8,151 nt of DNA, from positions 1 to 8,151 of the forward strand of contig CABSZQ010000043.1 of NCBI GenBank assembly GCA_902482195.1, written 5' to 3'. Numbering within the stretch: position 1 is the first letter of the stretch; every line of letters begins with the position of its first letter. The position numbers and the translations under genes were made by a program. Below, piece after piece: positions 1-5,262 of the stretch. The DNA comes from an uncultured Haemophilus sp. (GTDB taxonomy: Bacteria > Pseudomonadota > Gammaproteobacteria > Enterobacterales > Pasteurellaceae). The notes beneath the pieces are model-generated. The model had not been told where the DNA came from. It made no database searches and was given only the letters and a program-made list of their open reading frames with translations.

Positions 1-295
1 TTCTATTTCTATTTGTTTCCATCCATTCCTTTGCCGGCTTGGCAAAGATTATGTTTTGCTGGCCACGGGCGTTGGCACGGATCAGCCAGCCATCAGTCCC
101 GGTAATCTCGTCGTTGAATTTCGAGAAGATGTAGAGCGCTACCCACGCTCTGGATTTATTCCCGCAGCACTTTTTGCGGAATTCATCGAGCGACCATGTA
201 ATGCCTGACAAATCTTCATCGAGAACTTCATCGATATGCCACTGAATGATTTCGTTCAGGACGTCCTGATCAACTTCAATTTTGAACGGGTTCAT
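1..295 (-). CDS. DUF771-like phage early protein, partial (3' end outside window)
   Basis: This minus-strand frame is open from ATG 295 to the window edge, giving 98 codons with no stop. The readable protein has an acidic N-terminal third, then W-S-L-D-E-F-R-K-K-C-C-G-N-K-S and later G-W-L-I-R-A-N-A-R-G and I-I-F-A-K-P-A-K-E-W-M. This pattern recalls the small DUF771 proteins that follow antirepressors in Lactobacillales phages; their function is unknown and DNA binding is only presumed. Two ATGs are in frame. The one at 295 lies 7 bases behind a GGGAGGG ribosome binding site and is preferred. The one at 301 would sit directly on that site and overlap the antirepressor stop as ATGA. It is probably translated from the same transcript as the antirepressor. 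The family call is from memory of the pattern. Confidence 0.6.
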   Translation of the reverse strand, partial: MNPFKIEVDQDVLNEIIQWHIDEVLDEDLSGITWSLDEFRKKCCGNKSRAWVALYIFSKFNDEITGTDGWLIRANARGQQNIIFAKPAKEWMETNRNR

Positions 296-297
296 GG

Positions 298-1065
298 TCA
301 TCCCTCCCGTTCAATCAATGGCAGAATGCCGTGGGCTTTAAGCAGCTCATATAATCCCAAGCGTCCCTTTTGCGTCCATTTCGTGTTGAGCACGGCTTTT
401 TGTGTGCCATCTTTCTTGTCAACCATGATGGTTTCGGAATGCGTCCACCCAGTTTTCTGATACTTGGCATACAGGAACCACGTTTCGCCCTGCTTGTAAA
501 TGACGCCTAAATCATGAAGCGTGGCATTGAGTGCCCGACCACTCATGCCATAGTCTTTGGCAATTTGAGTGATTGTGACAAGCGATTTATCGGCAAGCAC
601 CCTGTCGCAATAGTCTGCTTTCGGTGTCAATTCGCCAATGCGTTGTTCTGCAATCAGCCGGCCTTCACGCTCTTGCTTCAGTTGGGTGGCCAGCTGAATG
701 ATTGTATCGGGGTCCGTCAGAACCTCTTCGATTTTTGCCGGTGTCATATACGCACCGTGCTTGCGGATTGTTGGAAGCACCTCCGACGTGACCCAGTGTT
801 TGAATTTTTTGGCAGTCGGCAGTTTAGAACCGAGGATAAGGCTATAGAGGCCTGACTCGTTAATGACCGTTAATTTTTGTGTTCCACCTAGGGTGTCGCA
901 TTTTGCTACCCCCTTATCATCAGAATCAACATGCTTACTCAATGCATCCCGCGGATTGCTGTATCCCAAGATCTCCGCCACGTCCTTACCTACAAAATAC
1001 GGTTCGTTGTCACGCAAGAGCGTTCTCACTGCGTCCCCGTTAAAATAAAACTCTTGAATTTCCAT
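298..1065 (-). CDS. ant: Phage antirepressor (BRO-N plus KilAC/ANT domains)
   Basis: A 255-residue DNA-binding antirepressor. Residues about 5-105 form a BRO-N domain with the hallmark run Y-F-V-G-K-D-V-A-E-I-L-G-Y followed by A-L-S-K-H-V, then L-T-V-I-N-E-S-G-L-Y-S-L-I and F-K-H-W-V-T-S-E-V-L-P. Residues about 110-150 look like a charged helical linker (K-Q-E-R-E-G-R-L-I-A-E). Residues about 150-250 match a KilAC/ANT C-terminal domain, with V-T-I-T-Q-I-A-K-D-Y-G-M-S and T-K-W-T-Q-K-G-R. Proteins of this build counteract CI-type repressors or act as early regulators during induction. A GGAGG site lies 6 bases before ATG 1065. The gene follows cro after 59 bases, and its TGA abuts the next gene, so all three are probably one early transcript. 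Length is normal and there is no sign of decay. Confidence 0.93.
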   Translation of the reverse strand: MEIQEFYFNGDAVRTLLRDNEPYFVGKDVAEILGYSNPRDALSKHVDSDDKGVAKCDTLGGTQKLTVINESGLYSLILGSKLPTAKKFKHWVTSEVLPTIRKHGAYMTPAKIEEVLTDPDTIIQLATQLKQEREGRLIAEQRIGELTPKADYCDRVLADKSLVTITQIAKDYGMSGRALNATLHDLGVIYKQGETWFLYAKYQKTGWTHSETIMVDKKDGTQKAVLNTKWTQKGRLGLYELLKAHGILPLIEREG

Positions 1066-1124
1066 CTTCTACCTCCACAATAAAACTTGATTGTTTCTAA
1101 CTAATTTCTAGTCAATTATCAACT

Positions 1125-1337
1125 TCATTTGTTAAAAATTGCATCAAAAATAACGTCCGGCTTGACGTTATAAAAGTCTGCAATTTTTTTGATGTTTTTT
1201 CCACTCGGTACGGACTCTCCTTGCTCCCAACTTGATATCGTTGTTTGGCTAGTCCCCAATGATTGTGCCAACTCAACTTGGGTCATTCCCTTGGCGACAC
1301 GAAGAGCTCGCAATGTAGGATACATATCCACTGTCAC
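1125..1337 (-). CDS. cro: Cro-like XRE-family regulator
   Basis: A 70-residue single-domain helix-turn-helix protein. The XRE fold covers about residues 7-62: L-R-A-L-R-V-A-K-G-M-T-Q-V-E-L-A, then the recognition helix T-S-Q-T-T-I-S-S-W-E-Q-G, then I-K-K-I-A-D-F-Y-N-V. No second domain is present, as expected of Cro rather than CI. The start is GTG 1337, which sits 8 bases behind GGAAGGAG; the ATG at 1325 is 20 bases from that site and less likely. The gene is divergent from the CI-type gene at 1829 and precedes the antirepressor, the normal position for Cro. It is unusual in lying about 350 bases from the early promoter, with two small ORFs in between. Its role as repressor of the lysogeny promoter is inferred from position. 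Confidence 0.9.
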   Translation of the reverse strand: MTVDMYPTLRALRVAKGMTQVELAQSLGTSQTTISSWEQGESVPSGKNIKKIADFYNVKPDVIFDAIFNK

Positions 1338-1352
1338 TTGCTATTCTCCTTC

Positions 1353-1445
1353 CTAGAATAATTTAAGCGCTAAATCAATCAAATTCAGCAATGCTATACC
1401 TATCAGCAATCCTAAGGTAATTTTATCTTTTGTCTCTCTTTTCAT
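1353..1445 (-). CDS. Candidate 30-residue membrane peptide in the early leader
   Basis: A short minus-strand ORF from ATG 1445 to TAG 1353. The N-terminus is charged (M-K-R-E-T-K-D-K). It is followed by an almost unbroken hydrophobic stretch of about 20 residues, including I-T-L-G-L-L-I-G-I-A-L-L-N-L-I and ending L-A-L-K-L-F, which could be one membrane helix. The stop codon overlaps the first bases of the cro ribosome binding site, as in translationally coupled genes. Its own ribosome binding site is poor: the nearest purine run is AGGA about 15 bases upstream, inside a small ATAGG/CCTAT hairpin. Size and shape recall type I toxin or holin-like peptides, but I do not recognise a family. It could be a chance ORF. 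Confidence 0.42.
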   Translation of the reverse strand: MKRETKDKITLGLLIGIALLNLIDLALKLF

Positions 1446-1446
1446 G

Positions 1447-1475
1447 TTGAATAGGGGGTCCTATCAAGGTATACT
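1447..1475 (+). promoter_or_regulatory. Candidate antisense promoter inside the early leader
   Basis: TTGAAT (1447-1452), exactly 17 bases, then TATACT (1470-1475), a near-consensus housekeeping promoter facing right. The predicted start near 1482 would give an RNA beginning with a GGGGA/TCCCC stem-loop and running antisense to the 40-residue ORF. No plus-strand ORF follows it before 1829. Confidence 0.45.
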
Positions 1476-1509
1476 AAAGCCTGGGGGATTTCTCCCCTGA
1501 CTTTAGTAT
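1471..1509. repeat. Imperfect inverted repeat between the two small leader ORFs
   Basis: ATACTAAAG and CTTTAGTAT (9 bp) enclose a GGGGGA/TCCCC core with a T-T-T-C loop; a few mismatches lie between. On the minus-strand transcript it sits between the two small ORFs and is not followed by a U-run, so it is not a normal terminator there. On the plus strand its left arm overlaps the -10 box of a candidate promoter, and the core hairpin would lie at the 5' end of the resulting RNA. Confidence 0.6.
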
Positions 1510-1594
1510 TTGTTTTAGAAGAACCAAGAATGAATCTTGTCAATCACTTCCAGAATGAATGTTCCGACCGTTATTCGAAACACCCATTCTTTTT
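1482..1594 (+). ncRNA. Candidate antisense RNA over the leader small ORF
   Basis: Inferred from a plus-strand promoter at 1447-1475 and a downstream hairpin with a T-run. The hairpin (1552-1590) pairs AGAATG with CATTCT and GTTCCGA with TCGAAAC (one mismatch), then reads five T. A second possible end is the seven-T run at 1618-1624, preceded by TGGTTCTT, which can pair with AAGAACCA at 1519-1526. The RNA of roughly 110-140 bases would be fully complementary to most of the 40-residue ORF on the early transcript. Antisense RNAs that restrain early or antirepressor functions are known in temperate phages (P22 sar, P1 c4). That parallel is only conceptual. Confidence 0.35.
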
Positions 1595-1637
1595 GACATT
1601 TTTCTTTCTCCTGGTTCTTTTTTTCTGTCCTTTTCAA
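1515..1637 (-). CDS. Candidate 40-residue basic/hydrophobic peptide, first gene of the early leader
   Basis: A minus-strand ORF from TTG 1637 to TAA 1515. It lies downstream of a purine-rich double Shine-Dalgarno stretch, AAGGAGGAAGGAGG, whose second GGAGG ends 10 bases before the TTG. The first half is strongly charged and lysine-rich (M-K-R-T-E-K-K-N-Q-E-K-E-K), with one cysteine. The second half is hydrophobic and aromatic (W-V-F-R-I-T-V-G-T-F-I-L-E-V-I) and ends S-W-F-F. A competing 19-codon frame starts at an ATG within it. The gene is the first after the rightmost leftward promoter. I do not recognise the product. The strong ribosome binding site is the best evidence that something is translated here; the exact start is uncertain. 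Confidence 0.45.
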   Translation of the reverse strand: MKRTEKKNQEKEKCQKEWVFRITVGTFILEVIDKIHSWFF

Positions 1638-1692
1638 GAACCCTTATCCTCCTTCCTCCTTTTGTTAAGGTCTCAATCAACCTTACAACATC

Positions 1693-1721
1693 ATTATAAC
1701 AACTAAACTTGATAAGGTCAA
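1693..1721 (-). promoter_or_regulatory. Early lytic promoter (PR-like), reading left
   Basis: On the minus strand TTGACC (1721-1716), 17 bases, then a perfect TATAAT (1698-1693). It is divergent from the CI-type gene and the only strong promoter for the small ORFs, cro, antirepressor and DUF771 genes. A TTGA-N5-TCAA motif overlaps the -35 box and could be a repressor half-site pair. Just downstream, TAAGGT/ACCTTA arms (about 1665-1685) could form a leader hairpin or a second operator. Confidence 0.85.
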
Positions 1722-1760
1722 GGCAATTAACCGATTTTTTTTATAAATAATTCATTACTC

Positions 1761-1789
1761 TTTATTTTTTATAAAGTGGAATATATAAT
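1761..1789 (+). promoter_or_regulatory. Weak candidate promoter for the repressor gene
   Basis: TTTATT (1761-1766), 17 bases, TATAAT (1784-1789). The -10 is perfect and the -35 poor, which would fit a regulated lysogeny promoter. The 11-mer TTTTTTATAAA occurs twice nearby (1737-1747 and 1765-1775) and may be part of an operator, though such AT-rich words can recur by chance. Confidence 0.45.
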
Positions 1790-1828
1790 TTATATAGAGA
1801 ACTTAATATTAGATTTGGAGGCATAAAT

Positions 1829-2161
1829 ATGAGCATCGGAACGAAGATAAGAGACTTACGCAAACAAGCACATCTTTCGCAAACTGAGTTAGGCAAAAAA
1901 GTTAGTGTTTCTCAACAAACTGTAACAGCATGGGAAAACAACAAAGCCGAGCCGTCTAGTAGCGCAGTAGCTCAACTAGCCGACATTTTCAACGTCACCA
2001 CCGACTACCTTCTCGGTAGGCCTGAGTTGAAGAAAGAAACCGATATCGACCTGGACAATGCTTTGGACAATGCCGTTGCCTACAATGGCAAACCAATTTC
2101 TGACGATGACAGAGCCGTGGCTAAAAGTCTTCTACAAGCCTACTTTGGCAACAAGAAGTGA
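1829..2161 (+). CDS. CI-type prophage repressor (XRE family)
   Basis: A 110-residue repressor. An XRE helix-turn-helix covers about residues 4-62 (I-R-D-L-R-K-Q-A-H-L-S-Q-T-E-L-G, then V-S-Q-Q-T-V-T-A-W-E-N-N-K-A). An acidic linker follows, then a short C-terminal tail with Y-N-G-K-P-I-S-D-D-D-R near residue 90. That tail resembles the W-R-G-K-P-L-S-D-E-D-R tail of the second repressor at 2717. It is typical of short Firmicute phage repressors that lack a LexA-like self-cleavage domain and pair with an ImmA protease. GGAGG lies 7 bases before ATG 1829. The next gene starts 9 bases after the stop and encodes such a protease. The gene presumably maintains lysogeny by repressing the promoter at 1693-1721; this is inferred from position. 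Confidence 0.9.
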   Translation: MSIGTKIRDLRKQAHLSQTELGKKVSVSQQTVTAWENNKAEPSSSAVAQLADIFNVTTDYLLGRPELKKETDIDLDNALDNAVAYNGKPISDDDRAVAKSLLQAYFGNKK

Positions 2162-2170
2162 GGTGAGTGT

Positions 2171-2548
2171 ATGCGCCAACACATCAAAGACATGATAGAT
2201 GATATGGGAATTGTTGTCTTATACGGTCCGCTTGAAGCTAAAGGTATGTATGTGGATGATTGCAGAGCTATTATCTTGGATAACAATTTGAGCGAGGAAG
2301 AAGAAGAGATGGTCCTCTTGCATGAACTTGGACACGCAGCACGTCAATCAGGCGAGATGAACCTGTACCACCGCACCAGGACGATGCAGGCAAAAGCAGA
2401 AGCTGAGGCAGAAAAGTTCATGGTCGCCGAAGAGGTTCGGTCATACATTCATGAGTACGGCACAGATGATTTCTCGGCTGTTAGTTTTTTGGAAAATAAC
2501 GGTTTACCGACCAATTTTGAAACTTTTGTTAAAAGGATGTTGGCGTAG
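2171..2548 (+). CDS. immA: ImmA/IrrE-type zinc metallopeptidase (anti-repressor protease)
   Basis: A 125-residue protein with the zinc-protease motif H-E-L-G-H at residues 51-55, preceded by the hydrophobic L-L. A downstream acidic helix A-E-A-E-A-E-K-F-M (about 76-84) could supply the third zinc ligand, as in the ExEAxxFA motif of the family. In Bacillus ICEBs1, ImmA cleaves the ImmR repressor after induction; by analogy this protein would cut the repressor encoded just upstream. The gene follows that repressor by 9 bases with a GAGGTGA ribosome binding site in the gap, so the two are surely co-transcribed. Length is normal for the short phage forms and there is no sign of damage. Confidence 0.88.
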   Translation: MRQHIKDMIDDMGIVVLYGPLEAKGMYVDDCRAIILDNNLSEEEEEMVLLHELGHAARQSGEMNLYHRTRTMQAKAEAEAEKFMVAEEVRSYIHEYGTDDFSAVSFLENNGLPTNFETFVKRMLA

Positions 2549-2563
2549 GAAGGAGAATGCACA

Positions 2564-2698
2564 TTGTTTAACAATGAGGAAATTTTAGAAATACCTGACG
2601 ATTCTCAATATTGGCTTGTTCGCGCAGGAAATAATGCTGAATTTTACGAAGCTTTTCGGTACAACAACTTTATCGCTATCGGTGGTATTGAGAAATAA
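2564..2698 (+). pseudogene. N-terminal remnant of a probable Mrr-type restriction protein
   Basis: A 44-codon ORF from TTG 2564 to TAA 2698. It has a good AGGAG ribosome binding site 8 bases upstream and begins 15 bases after the protease gene. The readable sequence contains Y-W-L-V-R-A-G-N-N-A-E-F-Y-E-A-F and then N-N-F-I-A-I-G, after which it stops. I recall this W-L-V-R-A-G ... I-A-I-G pattern as the start of larger restriction-system proteins with an Mrr-like nuclease domain, where the G is normally followed by W. Nothing resembling the rest of such a protein follows. The next gene starts 18 bases later. I read it as the surviving 5' end of a gene replaced by the second repressor cassette; a genuine small protein is the alternative. 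Confidence 0.5.
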
Positions 2699-2716
2699 AT
2701 AAGGTGGCGAAGAAAC

Positions 2717-3052
2717 ATGAGTGCAAGTAAAAAAGTGATGGCTGCTAATATCCAATCCGAACTGGACAAGCGGGGGCTTAATGCTAAAGATTTTGCCGCT
2801 ACTTTAGGGTTCAAATATTCAACAGTTTTGGACTGGTTACATGCTAAGACATATCCAAGAATCGACAAAATAGACAAGATGGCTGAATACTTTGGGATTG
2901 ATAAATCAGATCTAGTAGAGTCTAGAAAAAATAAGGATAAAAAGCCCTCCAATGTCGAGCTCTCCGATGATGACGTAATTATGACATGGCGAGGGAAGCC
3001 GTTGTCTGATGAAGACAGAGAGCTAATTAGACGGATCATGAACGGAAAATAG
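2717..3052 (+). CDS. Second CI-type repressor (XRE family)
   Basis: A 111-residue protein with an XRE-like DNA-binding domain at about residues 5-70 (I-Q-S-E-L-D-K-R-G-L-N-A-K-D-F-A, then Y-S-T-V-L-D-W-L-H-A-K-T-Y-P). A lysine-rich linker (S-R-K-N-K-D-K-K) is followed by a tail with W-R-G-K-P-L-S-D-E-D-R-E-L-I. The tail parallels the one on the first repressor, but the DNA-binding domains are clearly different, so this is not a recent tandem copy. AGGTGG lies 9 bases upstream of ATG 2717. It was evidently once paired with the ImmA-like gene whose remnant begins at 3117. It may be a leftover immunity gene of an ancestral element, possibly still active as an extra superinfection repressor. Confidence 0.87.
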   Translation: MSASKKVMAANIQSELDKRGLNAKDFAATLGFKYSTVLDWLHAKTYPRIDKIDKMAEYFGIDKSDLVESRKNKDKKPSNVELSDDDVIMTWRGKPLSDEDRELIRRIMNGK

Positions 3053-3085
3053 TGAAGTGTTGAGGTGATTAAATTCTGGATACAA

Positions 3086-3121
3086 GTCAACTACCACCGA
3101 TTAAAATCGGTGGTAGTTGAC
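3086..3121. repeat. Perfect 16-bp palindrome, probable IS200/IS605-type end or scar
   Basis: GTCAACTACCACCGAT and its exact complement flank the four bases TAAA. No U-run follows on either side, so it is not a simple terminator. It sits exactly where the second ImmA gene loses its front half: the stop codon TAG that closes the frame lies within the right arm. Strong subterminal hairpins of this kind are typical of IS200/IS605 elements and their non-autonomous relatives. The right arm resembles the sequence at 6675-6692. Attribution to that family is from pattern memory. Confidence 0.6.
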
Positions 3122-3359
3122 CATTGCGCATGAAATAGGTCATGTTCTCAATGGTGATTCTGGCACGTGCTACTACTCAACGTATTCTGCCAGGAGTAAG
3201 TATGAAGCAGCAGCCAACAGGTTTGCAATCGGCTTGATCAGACGCTATGCAGAATCCAAAGGCGACAGCTCTTGCAGCTACATAAAGTTTGCCGAGACTT
3301 GGTGCATCCCTTCTGACCTATACGAGAACGTCAAGGAAGAATTCAAAGATGTCTATTGA
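3117..3359 (+). pseudogene. 5'-truncated ImmA/IrrE-type metallopeptidase
   Basis: The frame begins inside the palindrome and at once encodes T-I-A-H-E-I-G-H-V-L-N-G-D, the zinc-binding helix that normally lies about 60-80 residues into this family. Then come Y-E-A-A-A-N-R-F-A (the third-ligand helix) and a normal-looking C-terminus. An in-frame TAG just before the TTG at 3117 rules out a longer product. A ribosome binding site-like GAGGTGA stands 15-20 bases after the second repressor, where the gene should start, but the region between it and the palindrome is only a few codons long. The front of the gene has therefore been deleted and replaced. The TTG could in principle start an 80-residue peptide keeping both zinc motifs, but it has no usable ribosome binding site. 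I judge it inactive. Confidence 0.8.
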
Positions 3360-3388
3360 ACAAATGAATAAAGATAAGGGAGGTCCTT

Positions 3389-4381
3389 ATTATCAATATC
3401 AAAACTTTAAATATTGAAGCATATCTCAAGCCAAATAATGATTTGCCAGGTATTTCTCATCCAGCTAAGATTCTTGCATCTGATGGTAAAGAATATTTCT
3501 TAAAGGGACATTATGCCTACTTTGACCATAGGTGGGGTAGGATGGAAGCTGCTCTTGCCCAAGAGCTATTCTCTTATCAATTGGCGAATTACATGGATAT
3601 ACCTGTAACAAATGTGGCTCTTATTGAGATTGATGAAAGTGATTTGGACGTTTATTCTGAACTTACGTTCATTCATCACATTGCAAAGAAAGGATTGTAT
3701 TTAGCTACTGAAGCTGTTGAAACTACTGATCAAAATTTGAAAATATTACTTGACTCTAAAAATAGGAATATTCCTCAAGCACAAAAGAAAATCAATACTT
3801 TTTTTAGGAACGTGCAAAATAAAATAGACATTCCTAAGATTATTTACTTCGATCTGCTCACTGCTAATATTGATCGTTATAACAATGCCGGAAACTTCAT
3901 CTTTAAAAAAACATCAAACGGCAATTATATTATAGCTATCGACTTTGGATTTTGCTTTTTTGGACCTTTTTGGAATTCCAAAGTAAATAATCTTCTATCA
4001 AAAGATTTTGCAAATAAAGATCCTAATCGCTGGAAACAAATTATTCTCAAAAGTTGCCTTTGTACACACGAGAATTACAAAAGGGCACCTGTTTTAAATT
4101 TGCTAAATCCTTATATTAATTTTAACGTGAATCCTTTTGCTTTCATACACTCAGTTGCGTTAAACTTAACGAGTGATAAACTTGCAAATATGCTACGAGC
4201 AATCCCTGATGAATGGTTAGTTCAAGGTGATTATCAAAGAAACATATATCTAAATTTCATACTAAATCAAGTGAAGATGATGCCAACAATTCTTGAATAT
4301 GCTGCAATGAACAAATTCTTCACTAATTTTACAGGAGGTAATCTGATATGGCCGCAAGAAAAAAATACGCTTATTCAGTAA
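3389..4381 (+). CDS. HipA-like kinase (cargo gene)
   Basis: A HipA-family Ser/Thr kinase-like protein. Using the preferred start it has 330 residues. Kinase landmarks are the early Y-F-L-K-G-H (candidate ATP lysine, about K39), the catalytic loop T-A-N-I-D-R-Y-N-N-A-G-N (about D162) and the metal-binding A-I-D-F-G (about D185). It resembles the compact HipA_2-type kinases more than full HipA. The start is odd. A strong AAGGGAGG lies 5 bases before ATT 3389, the frame is open back to 3368, and the only ordinary start is TTG 3443, which lacks a ribosome binding site and drops 18 plausible residues. The 3' end overlaps the next gene by 34 bases. The region is visibly AT-richer than the flanking lytic and chromosomal genes, suggesting acquired cargo. 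The substrate is unknown. Confidence 0.8.
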   Translation: MINIKTLNIEAYLKPNNDLPGISHPAKILASDGKEYFLKGHYAYFDHRWGRMEAALAQELFSYQLANYMDIPVTNVALIEIDESDLDVYSELTFIHHIAKKGLYLATEAVETTDQNLKILLDSKNRNIPQAQKKINTFFRNVQNKIDIPKIIYFDLLTANIDRYNNAGNFIFKKTSNGNYIIAIDFGFCFFGPFWNSKVNNLLSKDFANKDPNRWKQIILKSCLCTHENYKRAPVLNLLNPYINFNVNPFAFIHSVALNLTSDKLANMLRAIPDEWLVQGDYQRNIYLNFILNQVKMMPTILEYAAMNKFFTNFTGGNLIWPQEKNTLIQ

Positions 4382-5211
4382 TTTCGTACGTTCCTGATTA
4401 CACAAGAGGTGAGCAGTTTAATATAGGTGTCTTGATGTTTGGTGAAAAAAACGAATTATTTGATTTCAAATTATTACCACAAAATACATCTAAATTAAAT
4501 AGTATTACAGTATCATCTGATTCAAAAAGTCTGTTCAAGGAAACACTATCCCTGCTTGATTTCATGTTTAAAGAATTGAAATCTGAATTTCCCATTGATA
4601 TTACGATTGATAGAACTAGACTCTCAATTAAAGGGATGCCAGATATAGTTAGGCTTTCTAATTTGGTGTATGGAATTTCTTCCAACCCATCACTTGTTCT
4701 TGATCATTTGACAAATATTTATGTAGGTAAGGAATTTTTTGGAACAACTCGCAAAGTCAAATCTCAGGCTAAGGAATTTGCACAAGCCTACTTCGAAGAA
4801 CAGAAATTTACTGAAAATAACATAGTCCCAAGGGCAACATTCAAACCAGTACCAAATATACCATTTAAATACACTGCTGATTATGCGTATTTTAATAGTG
4901 ATAATACACTAAGTATTATTTCATCATTACCTTCTACCGAAGATAATTTGGAAAAATGGTATCAAAAAAACAATTTGCTCACTCGTCAATTTGAAAATTA
5001 CGGTGACATTATTTACTTATACGATGATTTTACATTCCCTACTGAAAAGCAGCAAATATTGGATGATTTAAATAGCCAAACATCAAAGATAAAAGCATTC
5101 AATATAGATATAAAGGACGATAAAAGGGACTTCAAAACATTTTCTACATCTATCTTGGCTAACTCTAATAAAAAATCAGTTCAACAATGTTTAGAAAAAT
5201 TAGTGTCATAA
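4348..5211 (+). CDS. DUF3037 family protein, partner of the HipA-like kinase
   Basis: A 287-residue protein that opens with Y-A-Y-S-V-I-S-Y-V-P-D-Y-T-R-G-E-Q-F-N-I and then G-V-L-M-F. This is the signature of DUF3037 proteins, whose biochemical role is not established. The rest is a soluble-looking alpha/beta protein with no membrane segments or nuclease motif that I can identify. AGGAGG at 4333-4338 precedes ATG 4348 by 9 bases, within the end of the kinase gene. The 34-base overlap implies translational coupling and a shared function. HipA-like kinases next to DUF3037 genes recur in bacterial genomes as far as I recall. The pair may be a toxin-antitoxin or phage-defence module, with this protein as antitoxin or target-recognition partner. 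That function is inference. Confidence 0.78.
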   Translation: MAARKKYAYSVISYVPDYTRGEQFNIGVLMFGEKNELFDFKLLPQNTSKLNSITVSSDSKSLFKETLSLLDFMFKELKSEFPIDITIDRTRLSIKGMPDIVRLSNLVYGISSNPSLVLDHLTNIYVGKEFFGTTRKVKSQAKEFAQAYFEEQKFTENNIVPRATFKPVPNIPFKYTADYAYFNSDNTLSIISSLPSTEDNLEKWYQKNNLLTRQFENYGDIIYLYDDFTFPTEKQQILDDLNSQTSKIKAFNIDIKDDKRDFKTFSTSILANSNKKSVQQCLEKLVS

Positions 5212-5228
5212 TAAAAGATTCAAATTCC

Positions 5229-5257
5229 TTTATTGACGCTAAATAATATGTTAGAAT
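5229..5257 (+). promoter_or_regulatory. Candidate extended -10 promoter for the small RNA
   Basis: TAGAAT at 5252-5257 is preceded by TGT, giving an extended -10 element. At 17 bases upstream is TTTATT, a weak -35. A better-looking TTGACG at 5233-5238 is only 13 bases away, too close to serve. Transcription would start near 5263-5264. Confidence 0.45.
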
Positions 5258-5262
5258 GTGGA

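Noticed and set aside
236..855. Plus-strand ORFs over the antirepressor region (236-460, 514-855)
   Set aside because: They are opposite a gene with clear BRO-N and KilAC motifs, lack ribosome binding sites and encode nothing recognisable.
863..1048. Plus-strand ORF of 61 codons
   Set aside because: Shadow of the antirepressor N-terminal domain; no ribosome binding site.
1538..1543. Minus-strand TTGACA as a separate promoter for the 30-residue ORF and cro
   Set aside because: No acceptable -10 box at 16-18 bases; the nearest AT-rich words are poor or misplaced.
2644..3090. 148-codon minus-strand ORF with hydrophobic stretches
   Set aside because: It lies antisense to the second repressor, whose helix-turn-helix and tail are unmistakable; the apparent hydrophobicity reflects the complement of a charged protein.
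3117..3359. Functional short ImmA starting at TTG 3117
   Set aside because: The start lies inside a stable palindrome without a ribosome binding site, and the fold's N-terminal part is missing.
4398..4685. 95-codon minus-strand ORF
   Set aside because: Shadow inside the DUF3037 gene, with no ribosome binding site or promoter.
5233..5257. TTGACG with TAGAAT as a normal -35/-10 pair
   Set aside because: Only 13 bases separate them, too short for a housekeeping sigma factor; the extended -10 reading is preferred.
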